A stretch of DNA of 64,000 bases from an uncultured Paracoccaceae bacterium (GTDB lineage Bacteria > Pseudomonadota > Alphaproteobacteria > Rhodobacterales > Rhodobacteraceae): the NCBI GenBank assembly GCA_947503935.1, contig CANNFR010000009.1:62001-126000 (forward strand), given 5' to 3'. Below are positions 16,592 through 24,733 of this stretch, piece after piece. The first letter of the stretch is position 1. Each line of letters starts with the position of its first letter. The notes under the pieces are model-generated. The model was not told the origin of the DNA. It saw only the letters and a list, made by a program, of their open reading frames with translations, and made no database searches. The translations under genes and the position numbers were made by a program.

Positions 16592-16966
16592 ATGAACATC
16601 GCAGCATTCGCCCTTGCCGGTGCACTCGCCCTCGCCGGATGCGAGGCCTACGCCGCCCCTGCCAACACCGCAGACACCCGCCTGGGTCCGGTTCTGGTCG
16701 ATGGCGACGGCATGACGCTTTACACATTCACCAAGGACAGCGCGGGCAAATCGGTCTGCTATGGTGGCTGCGCCGCACAATGGCCGCCCTTCACGGCCGC
16801 GGCGGGCGCGCAGGATGATGGCCGGTTTACGGTCATCGCGCGGGACGATGGCAGCCGTCAGTGGGCGCTGGATGGCCAGCCGCTGTACCTCTGGGCCAAT
16901 GATCGCAAGCCTGGTGATACGACCGGCGAAGGCGTGGGCAATGTCTGGTTCGTGGCCCGGCCGTAA
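16592..16966 (+). CDS. secreted lipoprotein of the Yx(F/W)xxD repeat family (COG4315-like)
   Basis: A 124-residue protein with a lipoprotein signal (AGALALAGCEA; Cys at about residue 17) and two copies of the family repeat: MTLYTFTKDSAGKSVCYGGCAAQWPP and QPLYLWANDRKPGD. The family is exported and of unknown function. The start at 16592 has an AAGAAGGA ribosome site; an upstream in-frame ATG would hide the signal peptide. It stands alone and converges on the tartrate-dehydrogenase-like gene, with a terminator between. Confidence 0.85.
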   Translation: MNIAAFALAGALALAGCEAYAAPANTADTRLGPVLVDGDGMTLYTFTKDSAGKSVCYGGCAAQWPPFTAAAGAQDDGRFTVIARDDGSRQWALDGQPLYLWANDRKPGDTTGEGVGNVWFVARP

Positions 16967-16991
16967 ACTCCGTCTTCCAGCCGGTGGAGGT

Positions 16992-17020
16992 AAAGAGGGG
17001 CGCGGTTTGCGCCTCTCTTT
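16992..17020. terminator. bidirectional intrinsic terminator
   Basis: AAAGAGGGGCGC (16992-17003) pairs with GCGCCTCTCTTT (17009-17020) with one G-U pair and a GGTTT loop. It lies between the convergent lipoprotein and dehydrogenase genes. Confidence 0.7.
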
Positions 17021-18093
17021 CAGCACCCCTCTTTGATCGCCTTCAGGATCGCGGCTTCGGACGCGTTCGTATCCGCCGTGCCGCCCAGATCGCGGGTGCG
17101 GGTTTCGGGCCGCTCAAGCGAGATCTCGATGGCGGCCTCCAGCGTTTTCGCGGCATCCGCCTCGCCCAGATGGTCTAGCATCATCGCGGCCGTCCAGACC
17201 GCCGCCACAGGGTTCGCCACGCCCTTGCCCGCGATATCGGGGGCCGAGCCGTGGACGGGCTCAAACATCGATGGATAGAGCCCCTCTGGGTTCAAATTCG
17301 CCGCCGGTGCAATGCCGATCGACCCCGCCACGGCGGGGCCGAGGTCTGACAGGATATCGCCGAACAGGTTCGAGCCCACGACGACGTCAAACCAATCGGG
17401 ATGCTGCACGAAATGCGCGGTCAGGATGTCGATATGATATTGCGAGGTCTTCACGTCGGGATAACGCGCCTTGGCGGCTTCGAACCGTTCGTCCCAGAAT
17501 GGCATGGTGTGGACGATACCGTTTGACTTGGTGGCCGAGGTGACGTGTTTGCGGGGCCGGGTCTGGGCGACCTTGAACGCGTAATCCATGATGCGGTCGG
17601 TGCCACGGCGGGTGAAGATCGCCTCCTGAATGGCGATTTCCTGATCGGTGCCGCGGTAGAGGCGTCCGCCCGCCTCGGAATACTCACCCTCGACATTCTC
17701 GCGCACGACGATGAAATTGATATCTTCGGGGCCGCGCCCGGCCAGCGGGCTCTGCACGCCGCGCAACAGGCGCACGGGGCGCACATTTGCATATTGATCC
17801 ATCTCGCGCCGGATCGGGATCAGAAGACCCCAGAGCGAGACATGATCGGGCACGCCGGGCCAGCCGACTGCCCCAAGATAAATCGCATCATGCGGCTTCA
17901 GCTGTTCGATGCCATCGCCGGGCATCATGCGGCCTGTTTCCGCATAACGCTGGCAGGACCAGTCGAACTCGGCCCAGCGGATCGAAAAGCCATAGCGGTC
18001 GGCGGCGGTCTCGGCGGCGCGCTGGCCGACGGGGATCACCTCGGTGCCGATGCCGTCCCCGGGGATCGAGGCGATGCTATATGTCTTGGTCAT
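17020..18093 (-). CDS. tartrate/D-malate dehydrogenase-like (isopropylmalate dehydrogenase family)
   Basis: A 357-residue beta-decarboxylating dehydrogenase. Motifs: SIASIPGDGIGTEVIPVG at the N-terminus, RREMDQYANVRPVRLL for the substrate arginines, VRENVEGEYSEAGGR, the Mg-binding SNLFGDILSDLGPAVAGSIG, and EPVHGSAPDIAGKGVANP in the NAD site. The NVEGEYSE segment and long length match tartrate or D-malate dehydrogenases rather than LeuB or Icd. It overlaps the upstream hydrolase by 17 bases, and both may belong to a LysR-controlled group. Confidence 0.88.
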   Translation of the reverse strand: MTKTYSIASIPGDGIGTEVIPVGQRAAETAADRYGFSIRWAEFDWSCQRYAETGRMMPGDGIEQLKPHDAIYLGAVGWPGVPDHVSLWGLLIPIRREMDQYANVRPVRLLRGVQSPLAGRGPEDINFIVVRENVEGEYSEAGGRLYRGTDQEIAIQEAIFTRRGTDRIMDYAFKVAQTRPRKHVTSATKSNGIVHTMPFWDERFEAAKARYPDVKTSQYHIDILTAHFVQHPDWFDVVVGSNLFGDILSDLGPAVAGSIGIAPAANLNPEGLYPSMFEPVHGSAPDIAGKGVANPVAAVWTAAMMLDHLGEADAAKTLEAAIEISLERPETRTRDLGGTADTNASEAAILKAIKEGC

Positions 18094-18973
18094 GGAGGGG
18101 TCTCCCCGTGAAGAATTTCAAGAAATGATCGGCAACAAGCTGCGGCAGTTCCTCGGCCAGATAATGCCCGCCCGGCAAGGCCTGCCCCGAGACGGTCCCA
18201 GCCCGTTTCCGCCAGAGCGCCAGGCAATCGAAATGCGCCTCGATCGCACCGGTCTTGCCCCAGAGTGCGAGAACCGGACAGGTCAGCCTGGCCTCACCAT
18301 CGGCATCGTCGTGATCGATGTCGATGCTGGCGGCGGCGCGGTAATCTTCGCAACTTGCGCGAATAGTCTCAGGGTTTCGGAAGGCCTCGAGATAGGCGGC
18401 AAGCGCCTGATCTGTGAAGGGTGTCATCCCCGCCGAACCCGACCCGCATTTCTTGCGCCAATAGGCCTCGGGATCGGCCATGATCATGCGCTCGGGGAAC
18501 GGGGCGGGCTGGATCAGGAAGAACCAGTGCCAATAAGTGCGCGCGAAACCCTCGGTCGTGCCGGCATACATCTCGCGCGTCGGCGCGATATCGAGAACCG
18601 CCAGCTTTTCAACGTGGTCCGGCCAGTCGGCCGCCAGCCTGTGCGCCACCCTTGCACCGCGATCATGGGCGCCGATCAGAAAGCTGTCATGGCCCAGATG
18701 TTCCATCACCGTCACCATATCGGCCGCCATGGCGCGCTTGGAATAGCTGGCATGTCCGGTGACCGAGGGCGGCTTGGACGACTGGCCGTATCCCCGCAGA
18801 TCCGCCGCGACAATGGTGAAATGCGGCGCCAGATACGGCGCCACCTTGTGCCACATCGCATGGGTCTGCGGGTAGCCATGCAACAGCAAAAGCGGCGGGC
18901 CCTTGCCGCCGGTCACGCCATGGATGACCGCCTCGCCGGCATCGATATTAAATGGTGTGAAGCCCTCGAACAT
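18077..18973 (-). CDS. alpha/beta hydrolase resembling haloacetate (fluoroacetate) dehalogenase
   Basis: A 298-residue alpha/beta hydrolase with the hallmarks of the haloacetate dehalogenase group: LLLHGYPQTHAMW, LRGYGQSSKP, the nucleophile elbow AHDRGARVAHRLA (Asp nucleophile), YWHWFFLIQPAPFPERMI, and a C-terminal GGHYLAEE His. The Asp nucleophile points to dehalogenase or epoxide hydrolase chemistry rather than ester hydrolysis. The ATG at 18973 was preferred over a longer TTG start. It sits between a LysR gene and a hydroxyacid dehydrogenase, so a route from a halo-acid to a hydroxy-acid is conceivable but unproven. Confidence 0.8.
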   Translation of the reverse strand: MFEGFTPFNIDAGEAVIHGVTGGKGPPLLLLHGYPQTHAMWHKVAPYLAPHFTIVAADLRGYGQSSKPPSVTGHASYSKRAMAADMVTVMEHLGHDSFLIGAHDRGARVAHRLAADWPDHVEKLAVLDIAPTREMYAGTTEGFARTYWHWFFLIQPAPFPERMIMADPEAYWRKKCGSGSAGMTPFTDQALAAYLEAFRNPETIRASCEDYRAAASIDIDHDDADGEARLTCPVLALWGKTGAIEAHFDCLALWRKRAGTVSGQALPGGHYLAEELPQLVADHFLKFFTGRPLHDQDI

Positions 18974-19035
18974 GCCCACTGTATCGGCCGGTTCGGAGGC
19001 GGGGTCCAATTCTATTCATTGATCGGAAAACTCGA

Positions 19036-19917
19036 TCAATCGGGCATCTCGGGCAGTAGGTCCAGAAAGCTGTGGACCGCTGCCATATTCTCGTTGCTGC
19101 GCCAGGCGACGTGCACATCGACGATCGGGCCCCCGTCGGAGAGAGGGCGGTAAACGACGTCCTTGTGCTGGAACTGGCTGACCCATTCCGGCACCAGTGA
19201 CACGCCAAGGCCAGCGGCCACCATCGCGATGATCATATGCCGCTCGTTCGCCTCCTGCAGGATTTGCGGGTCCTGCCCGTGGTCATGCAGATAGGTCTGG
19301 ATCACGTCGAACAGAATCGGCCTGTGCGATCGGGCGGGGATGACCAGGGGCTCTGCCGCGATCTGCGCAGGCTCAATCATGGTCTGGCCCGCGCAGTGAT
19401 GATCGGCCGGGATAGCGGCGATGATAGGTTCACGAAAAACCAGACGGGCGCTTAGAAAATCCTCCTTCGGCGGATTTCGAACGAAGGCCACGTCGAGGGA
19501 TCGGTGGGACAGCCCGTGGATCGCGGGGGCCGAGAGCATCTCGAACGCCTTGACCTCGACATTCGGCATCTGCTTGCGAAACCGGCGGATCAGATCGGGC
19601 AACAGACCGGCCATCGCCGAATCGACGCCGCCGACCTTGAAGATATCGGCCCCGTCGCCCCCAAAGGCGCGCGCCGCTTCGATCGCCGCGTCGGCCTGGG
19701 CCAGGGCGGCGCGCGCCTCGGGCAGGAAGGCCTGGCCTGCACGGGTCAGGCTGACATTGCGGGTGGTCCGAAAGAAAAGCTGCACGCCCAGCTTGTCCTC
19801 AAGATCGCGGATTTGTGCTGAGAGGGCCGATTGCGCCATATGCATCCGCTCGGCGGCACGGCTGAAGTGCAGCTCTTCGGCGACAGCCAGGAAAATGCGG
19901 ATGTGTTTCAGCTCCAT
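19036..19917 (-). CDS. LysR-family transcriptional regulator
   Basis: A 293-residue LysR regulator: HTH in residues 1-60 (MELKHIRIFLAVAEELHFSRAAERMHMAQ), then an effector domain ending in EWVSQFQHKDVVYRPL. It points the same way as the hydrolase and dehydrogenase genes that follow, with a 62-base gap, and could be their first gene. The effector is unknown. Confidence 0.9.
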   Translation of the reverse strand: MELKHIRIFLAVAEELHFSRAAERMHMAQSALSAQIRDLEDKLGVQLFFRTTRNVSLTRAGQAFLPEARAALAQADAAIEAARAFGGDGADIFKVGGVDSAMAGLLPDLIRRFRKQMPNVEVKAFEMLSAPAIHGLSHRSLDVAFVRNPPKEDFLSARLVFREPIIAAIPADHHCAGQTMIEPAQIAAEPLVIPARSHRPILFDVIQTYLHDHGQDPQILQEANERHMIIAMVAAGLGVSLVPEWVSQFQHKDVVYRPLSDGGPIVDVHVAWRSNENMAAVHSFLDLLPEMPD

Positions 19918-20010
19918 CGCCTGCCATCCTTACCTGTGCAGACCCGGCTTTCCACGCGTTTTCCGATCAATCGACGGGGGCCATTCCCAAGCGGGCGCGA
20001 TTGCAGGACC

Positions 20011-20904
20011 TCAGACCAGCGCGCCGGTCGCGCCGATCACTCGGGCGGCAACCTCATGCGCTTGCCTGGCGGCGTCTTCAGGCGTGGCACCCTGTAGCCG
20101 TGCGGCCAGATAGGTGCCATTGAAGCTGTCACCGGCGCCGGTCGTATCGATTGGGGCGCGGGCCTCGGGCACCTGCACCTTCGCCTTGCCGCCCTTCCAG
20201 ACAACCAATGCCGGATCGGTTCCCGCACGCACCACAACTTCGTCGGCTCCATCGGCGCGATAGCGCGCTGCGACGGCCTCGGCATCGGGTTCGCCGAACA
20301 GGTCGGTTTCATCTGGGATGGTCGGCAGCGCGATGGTGGACGCGCGGGCGGCAGCACGGATCGCCGCGCGCATAGCGCCTGCATCTGGCCAAAGGCCGGG
20401 GCGGATGTTGCTGTCAAACGCAACGGTTGCGCCGCGTGCCTTCGCGCGCTCGAGCGATGACAGAAGCTGACCACGGGCATCGGGCTGCAAGATGGCCAAG
20501 GTGATGCCCGAAAAGTAGATCGCGTGGGCCGAAGAGACGGCCGCCTCGACCCGGTCGGGATCATCGGCAAGCAGGCGGGCGGCGGACGTGTCGCGCCAAT
20601 AGGCGAAGCTGCGCTCGCCGTTTTTCAGCTCGATCATGTAGAGGCCCGGCTTACAGCCCGGGATGCGCGCGATATGATCCGTCTCGATCGCCTCATTATC
20701 CATGAAGGTCAGCATTCTGTCGCTGATCGGATCGTCGCCAAGCGCGGTGAAAAACCCAACGCGCCAGATCGGGCCCAGGGCCCGCCGCGCATGCCAGGCG
20801 GTGTTGAAAGTATCGCCAGCAAAGCCCTGACGGTAGGTTCCGTCGGCTGTCGTCGACAGCTCGACCATGCACTCACCAATGGACAAAAGTCTCTTTACCA
20901 TCAT
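20011..20904 (-). CDS. kdgK: 2-keto-3-deoxygluconate kinase (PfkB family)
   Basis: A 297-residue ribokinase-family sugar kinase. The start segment LLSIGECMVEL and GFAGDTFNTAWHARRAL form the substrate-binding part. The C-terminal DTTGAGDSFNGTYLAARLQG is the PfkB signature with the catalytic Asp in GAGD. Segments such as PGLYMIELKNGERSFAYWRDTSAAR and the overall size match KDG kinases, which phosphorylate 2-keto-3-deoxygluconate in sugar-acid breakdown. The start is one of two adjacent ATG codons (20904/20901). Neighbouring genes do not point to a sugar-acid operon. Confidence 0.82.
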   Translation of the reverse strand: MMVKRLLSIGECMVELSTTADGTYRQGFAGDTFNTAWHARRALGPIWRVGFFTALGDDPISDRMLTFMDNEAIETDHIARIPGCKPGLYMIELKNGERSFAYWRDTSAARLLADDPDRVEAAVSSAHAIYFSGITLAILQPDARGQLLSSLERAKARGATVAFDSNIRPGLWPDAGAMRAAIRAAARASTIALPTIPDETDLFGEPDAEAVAARYRADGADEVVVRAGTDPALVVWKGGKAKVQVPEARAPIDTTGAGDSFNGTYLAARLQGATPEDAARQAHEVAARVIGATGALV

Positions 20905-21007
20905 CCCCACTCAAAAATTCGATCTTCTATTTAGCACGATTGTTTTCGGTGTGCCCCCTTGAAAACACTCGAATGTAAAAATTTTTCGGCTTTGCGAAAT
21001 CGGAGGC

Positions 21008-22579
21008 TCAGTTTTTGACGATGTCCCATGTCAGGTCGAACCGGTCGAGGTACTTGCGCAGCCGGTCGGCATCGTTGCGGCTGGATTTCTCAAGCCTTGA
21101 GACGGCGAAAAGGCGGCGCCCGGCATCGCTAAGGCTGGCGGCGTTGCGGCAGGTGCGGATGACGGTGGCCAGTTGGGCCAGGTCGAACGCATCGATCCGC
21201 GCGGCCCCATCGCCGAGGAGCGCGGTCACCAAATCGGTGTCGCTGTCGCGCTCAACCCCCGCCCATTGGTCGGCGAGCGTCGCGATCTCATGCTCAACCA
21301 TCGCCAGCGTGATCCGCCCCCGCGGCGCCAGGGTGCAGAGCCTGAGGATCGAGGCGCCGAGGTCGCGGAAATTGCCGGGCCAGCGGTTCGACGGATCGCG
21401 GGCGAAGCGCTGATAGCGCTGCGCGGCATCGGCGTTGAAGCCGACGCGCATGCCAAGCACCCGCTCGGCGCGGGCCAGTTCGTACTCGATATTGGGCTCA
21501 ATATCCTCGCGCCGGTCGCGTAGGGGCGGCAGGCGGAAGCTCCAGGTATTCAGCCGCGCATAGAGGTCGGGGCGGAACCGGCCCTCGGCCACCATCGCGG
21601 CCAGATCACGCCCGGCACTGGCAATCAGATGAAAGCGCGAGGTGCTTTCCTGGTCCGACCCCACGGCCATGTAGCGCCCCGTCTCGACCGCCTGCAGGAT
21701 CATCGCCTGCTCGTCGAGGCCAAGCTCATCGATATCGTCAAGGAACAGCGCTCCGCCATCGGCCTCGCGCAAGAGCCCCCGCCGGTCGGCCCCCGCGCCG
21801 CCCATTACGCCGCGCCGATGCCCGAACAAGGCGGCCATCGCCCCCTCGCCCCGCAGCGTGCCGCATTGCACCTGCACCAGCCGCCCCTTCAGGCGTCGGC
21901 GTTGCAGCTTCAGCTCGTAGATGCGGGTGGCGAGTTCCGTCTTCCCGGTGCCGGTGGCGCCCATCAGCAGCATCGGCGCGTCCGACGAGGTCGCCACCAG
22001 CTCAATCCGCTCGATCAGGTCGTTGAAGGGCGCGTTGCGGGTGTCGATCCCGCCCTTCAGAAGCGCATTGTATTCCAGCGCGGCGAGGTCAAACCGCTGT
22101 TGCAGGGCGTTGTACTTCGACAGGTCCAGATCGATCACATCTAGCGTGCCGTGGGCCGCATCCTCGCCCCGCGGCGGGCCGGTCTGCACCAGGCGCGCGG
22201 GCACATGGCGCGATTCCGTCAGCAGGAACCAGCAGATCTGTGCCACATGGGTGCCGGTGGTCAGATGCACGTGATAGCGCTCGCGATCCTCGTCAAAGCC
22301 ATACTCGCCCGCGAAATCGAAGAGCTTGCCGTAGACCTCCTGGAAATCCCACGGGTCGCGCAGGTCCATCCGGCGCAGCAGCACCTCCGTTTCGGGAGAT
22401 CCGGCGCCGATGTCGCGGGCGACGCCATGGGCGAGGCGCGAGAACTTCTCGTCGTAGAGCAGCTCCAGACGGTCGACCGGGAAGTCGTCATGCATGCACA
22501 GATCGACCGACGGGCGCCATTTGCGGCGCTTGCCCATGTCGAGCTGGGTGCCAAGGAAGCCGATGACGACGTTTTTCAC
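21008..22579 (-). CDS. rtcR: RtcR, regulator of the RNA-repair operon (CARF plus sigma54-type AAA+ domain)
   Basis: A 523-residue protein: N-terminal RtcR/CARF ligand domain (about 1-180, MKNVVIGFLGTQLDMGKRRKW), then an AAA+ domain with Walker A GATGTGKT (207-214) and Walker B GGALFLDDID (about 276-283). The C-terminal region is short and has no obvious helix-turn-helix that I can see. In E. coli, RtcR activates rtcBA from a sigma54 promoter in response to RNA fragments. Here the GAFTGA loop that contacts sigma54 reads GVMGGA (257-262), losing the key Phe and Thr. It is divergent from the Ro60 gene. Confidence 0.92.
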   Translation of the reverse strand: MKNVVIGFLGTQLDMGKRRKWRPSVDLCMHDDFPVDRLELLYDEKFSRLAHGVARDIGAGSPETEVLLRRMDLRDPWDFQEVYGKLFDFAGEYGFDEDRERYHVHLTTGTHVAQICWFLLTESRHVPARLVQTGPPRGEDAAHGTLDVIDLDLSKYNALQQRFDLAALEYNALLKGGIDTRNAPFNDLIERIELVATSSDAPMLLMGATGTGKTELATRIYELKLQRRRLKGRLVQVQCGTLRGEGAMAALFGHRRGVMGGAGADRRGLLREADGGALFLDDIDELGLDEQAMILQAVETGRYMAVGSDQESTSRFHLIASAGRDLAAMVAEGRFRPDLYARLNTWSFRLPPLRDRREDIEPNIEYELARAERVLGMRVGFNADAAQRYQRFARDPSNRWPGNFRDLGASILRLCTLAPRGRITLAMVEHEIATLADQWAGVERDSDTDLVTALLGDGAARIDAFDLAQLATVIRTCRNAASLSDAGRRLFAVSRLEKSSRNDADRLRKYLDRFDLTWDIVKN

Positions 22580-22761
22580 GATGTATATCCAAAGCTATAA
22601 TTACATAGACAGAGATATCGTATTTCGTTGGACGACATTCGCAAAGACCAAAAAAGTATAATAATTTCAGATGTATAAACGATTTTCAACTTTTTCTTTT
22701 GCCACCCCTTCAACCCCTGCATTCTGCTTCTCGTGACCTGAAAACAGAGAGAGACAGGAAA
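22580..22761. promoter_or_regulatory. divergent rtcR/Ro60 intergenic control region
   Basis: This 182-base spacer is much more AT-rich than its surroundings and must hold the promoters of both genes. I find no clean sigma54 -24/-12 element; the best partial match, TGGACGACATTCGCA at about 22629, has GG-to-GC spacing one base short. AGAGAGAGACAGGAAA supplies the Ro60 ribosome site. Confidence 0.5.
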
Positions 22762-24318
22762 ATGGCAAACAAATCCGTGTTTGCATCGATGGCGGGCCGG
22801 CTGCTTCCGAAAGCATCCGCAACGAATGCCCACGGGGCGCCGGCCTATGCCTACGACGATGCCCATGCCCTGGCGCAGGTCGCGATGACCGGGACGTTCG
22901 GGGGCCTCTTCTACCAAGACCCGATGGCAGAGCTGGAATACGTTCTGCATCTGGCCGAGGCAGTGGAGCCTGAGCTTCTGGCGAAGACGGCCGTTTATGC
23001 GCGCCGCAAGGGCCATATGAAGGACATACCGGCGGTTCTGCTGGCGATCCTGGCGCGGCGCGACCCGGCATTGTTTGCCCGGGCGTTCGGTCAGGTCGTC
23101 GACAACGGCAAGATGCTGCGCACCTTCGTGCAGGTGATCCGTTCGGGGCAGACCGGGCGCAAGTCGCTCGGCTCGCGGCCGAAGGCGATGGTGGCCAATT
23201 GGCTGAACACCGCGTCGGACCGGGCGCTGTTGCAGGCCAATATCGGTAACGATCCGTCGCTGGCCGACGTGATCCGGATGGTGCACCCCAAGCCGGCTTC
23301 GGCCGCGCGCGAGGCGCTGTTCGCCTGGATCATCGGCAAGCCCTGCGATGTGGCTTTGCTGCCCGAGGCCGTTCAGGCCTGGATGGCATTTTCGAAAACC
23401 GGCAAGGGGCCGGTGCCGGATGTGCCGTTCCAGATGCTGACGCAGCTTGAGCTGTCGACGGGGCACTGGGCGCGGATCGCCAAGGCCGGATCGTGGCAGA
23501 TGGTTCGCCAGAACCTGAACACGTTCCAGCGCCACGGCGTGCTGGCGATGCCGAACATGGTCCGGCATCTGGCCGGGGTTCTGCGTGATCCGGGGCGGAT
23601 CGCCAAGGCGCGGGTCTTCCCGTACCAGCTGATGGTGGCGTCGCAATCGCTTTCGGCCGAGGTACCGGCCGAGATCCGCGAGGCCTTGCACGACGCGATG
23701 GAAATCGCGGTGGGCAACGTGCCGGCGATCGAGGGGTCGGTCGTGGTCTGCCCGGACGTGTCGGGCTCGATGACCTGGTCGGTCACGGGCTATCGTGCGG
23801 GGGCGACCAGTGCCGTGCGTCACGTCGATGTGGCGGCGCTGGTGGCGGCGGCTGTGCTTCGGCGCAACCGTGGGGCCCAGGTTCTGCCGTTCGATTTCGG
23901 GGTGCGCGATGTGCGCCTTGAGGCGCGCGACACGATCCTGACCAATGCCGGGCGGTTGGCCGCCTTGGCGGGCGGGGGCACGAACTGCTCCGCCCCGCTG
24001 AAATGGCTGAACGACCGGGGCCGCGCGCCGGACCTGGTGGTCTTCGTGTCCGACAACCAGTCGTGGGTGGATGCCCGCGCTGGCGGTCAGGCCACGGCGA
24101 TGATGGTGGAGTGGGAGCGCATCCGTGCGAAGAACCCCAAGGCCAAACTGGTCTGCATCGACATCGCGCCTTACGGCACGACCCAGGCCCAGACCCGCGA
24201 GGACGTGCTGAATATCGGCGGGTTCTCGGACACGGTCTTCGACCAGATCGCGGAGTTCGCGGCGGGTCGGATGGGTCCGAAGCACTGGCTGGCCCAGATC
24301 GAGGCCACGGAACTGTAA
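22762..24318 (+). CDS. rsr: Ro60 / TROVE-domain RNA-binding ring protein (Rsr)
   Basis: A 518-residue orthologue of the Ro60 autoantigen. The N-terminal TROVE domain of HEAT-like helices (about 20-320) forms a ring that holds Y RNA and misfolded RNA ends. The C-terminal von Willebrand A domain has a MIDAS motif, CPDVSGSM at about residues 329-336. Recognisable TROVE segments are AVYARRKGHMKDIPAVLLAIL and GRKSLGSRPKAMVANWLN. In bacteria Rsr works with Y RNA and polynucleotide phosphorylase in RNA decay, or sits in rsr-yrl-rtcB repair operons. Here it precedes an array of Y-RNA-like elements and rtcB, so its ligands are probably encoded next door. Confidence 0.95.
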   Translation: MANKSVFASMAGRLLPKASATNAHGAPAYAYDDAHALAQVAMTGTFGGLFYQDPMAELEYVLHLAEAVEPELLAKTAVYARRKGHMKDIPAVLLAILARRDPALFARAFGQVVDNGKMLRTFVQVIRSGQTGRKSLGSRPKAMVANWLNTASDRALLQANIGNDPSLADVIRMVHPKPASAAREALFAWIIGKPCDVALLPEAVQAWMAFSKTGKGPVPDVPFQMLTQLELSTGHWARIAKAGSWQMVRQNLNTFQRHGVLAMPNMVRHLAGVLRDPGRIAKARVFPYQLMVASQSLSAEVPAEIREALHDAMEIAVGNVPAIEGSVVVCPDVSGSMTWSVTGYRAGATSAVRHVDVAALVAAAVLRRNRGAQVLPFDFGVRDVRLEARDTILTNAGRLAALAGGGTNCSAPLKWLNDRGRAPDLVVFVSDNQSWVDARAGGQATAMMVEWERIRAKNPKAKLVCIDIAPYGTTQAQTREDVLNIGGFSDTVFDQIAEFAAGRMGPKHWLAQIEATEL

Positions 24319-24323
24319 AAACG

Positions 24324-24349
24324 GGCCCCGGCGAATTCGCGCCGGGGCC
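24324..24349 (+). terminator. GC-rich hairpin directly after the Ro60 gene
   Basis: GGCCCCGGCG (24324-24333) and CGCCGGGGCC (24340-24349) form a perfect 10-bp stem with an AATTCG loop, six bases after the Ro60 stop. There is no T-tract, so it may mark the 3' end or processing point of the mRNA while allowing read-through into the Y RNA array. Confidence 0.6.
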
Positions 24350-24362
24350 GACAAGGGAAACA

Positions 24363-24493
24363 CCTGGCGAATGCCGGTGGAACTACAGGGTTAGAGCGCC
24401 GGTCGACAGGGCCGGAGGTCGCGGGTTCGAGCCTCGCCATCATGAGAATGATGTAGCTCAGGGAAACGTTTCACCATCGCCTTGTCGCCGGGA
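24363..24493 (+). ncRNA. Y-RNA-like element 1 with a circularly permuted tRNA domain
   Basis: The ends pair as CCUGGCGA (24363-24370) with UCGCCGGG (24485-24492). After an internal loop beginning AUGCC, GGUGG (24376-24380) pairs with CCAUC (24474-24478), and GGAACUAC follows the 5' strand: the pattern shared by all five elements. Inside is a tRNA in permuted order: D-stem 3' strand GAGC (24394-24397), an anticodon-like arm, a T-arm with TTCGAGC loop (24421-24437), an acceptor stem CATCAT/ATGATG closed by a GAGA tetraloop (24438-24453), then TAGCTCAGG with the D-stem 5' strand. Bacterial Y RNAs (YrlA) are known tRNA mimics that bind Ro60. Confidence 0.82.
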
Positions 24494-24505
24494 CCGACGA
24501 AATAC

Positions 24506-24576
24506 TCGGGCGGAATGCCTGCGGGACTACATTTTTGGATAATGTCACCGTCTCCCACACACACTTGTTCGCCCGA
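24506..24576 (+). ncRNA. Y-RNA-like element 2, minimal form without a tRNA domain
   Basis: A 9-bp closing stem pairs 24506-24514 (TCGGGCGGA) with 24568-24576 (TTCGCCCGA). The conserved AATGCC internal-loop strand, a GGGA/TCCC inner pairing, GGACTAC on the 5' side and CTTGT before the 3' strand match the other elements. The apical part is only a short hairpin (ACATT/AATGT), so this copy has the Ro-binding-type stem but no tRNA-like module. Confidence 0.7.
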
Positions 24577-24596
24577 TCCGAAATGAAAGGACCAAA

Positions 24597-24721
24597 CCCG
24601 GCGAATGCCGAAGGAACTACATGCGCACGACGGGATCACCCGTGGGGTTCGACCCCCCACCTTGCAGGCGCCCTTTTGGCATGGGCGGGGCCCCGGATGT
24701 TTCTTCACCCTTGTCGCCGGG
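24597..24721 (+). ncRNA. Y-RNA-like element 3 with a partly tRNA-like domain
   Basis: The ends pair perfectly as CCCGGCGA (24597-24604) with TCGCCGGG (24714-24721); the inner GAAG/CTTC helix and the GCGAATGCCG...GGAACTACA and CCCTTGTCGCC strands are as in the other elements. The interior has an ACGGG/CCCGT hairpin with ATCA loop and a T-arm-like TGGGG/CCCCA hairpin with TTCGACC loop. A GCGCCC/GGGCGG-type hairpin may stand for a capped acceptor stem. No TAGCTCAG D-arm is evident, so the tRNA resemblance is weaker. Confidence 0.72.
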
Positions 24722-24733
24722 ATCTTTGAACGA

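Noticed and set aside
22629-22643. Possible sigma54 promoter for the Ro60 gene
   Set aside because: TGGACGACATTCGCA has nine instead of ten bases between GG and GC and would leave an unusually long leader; kept only as a weak candidate.
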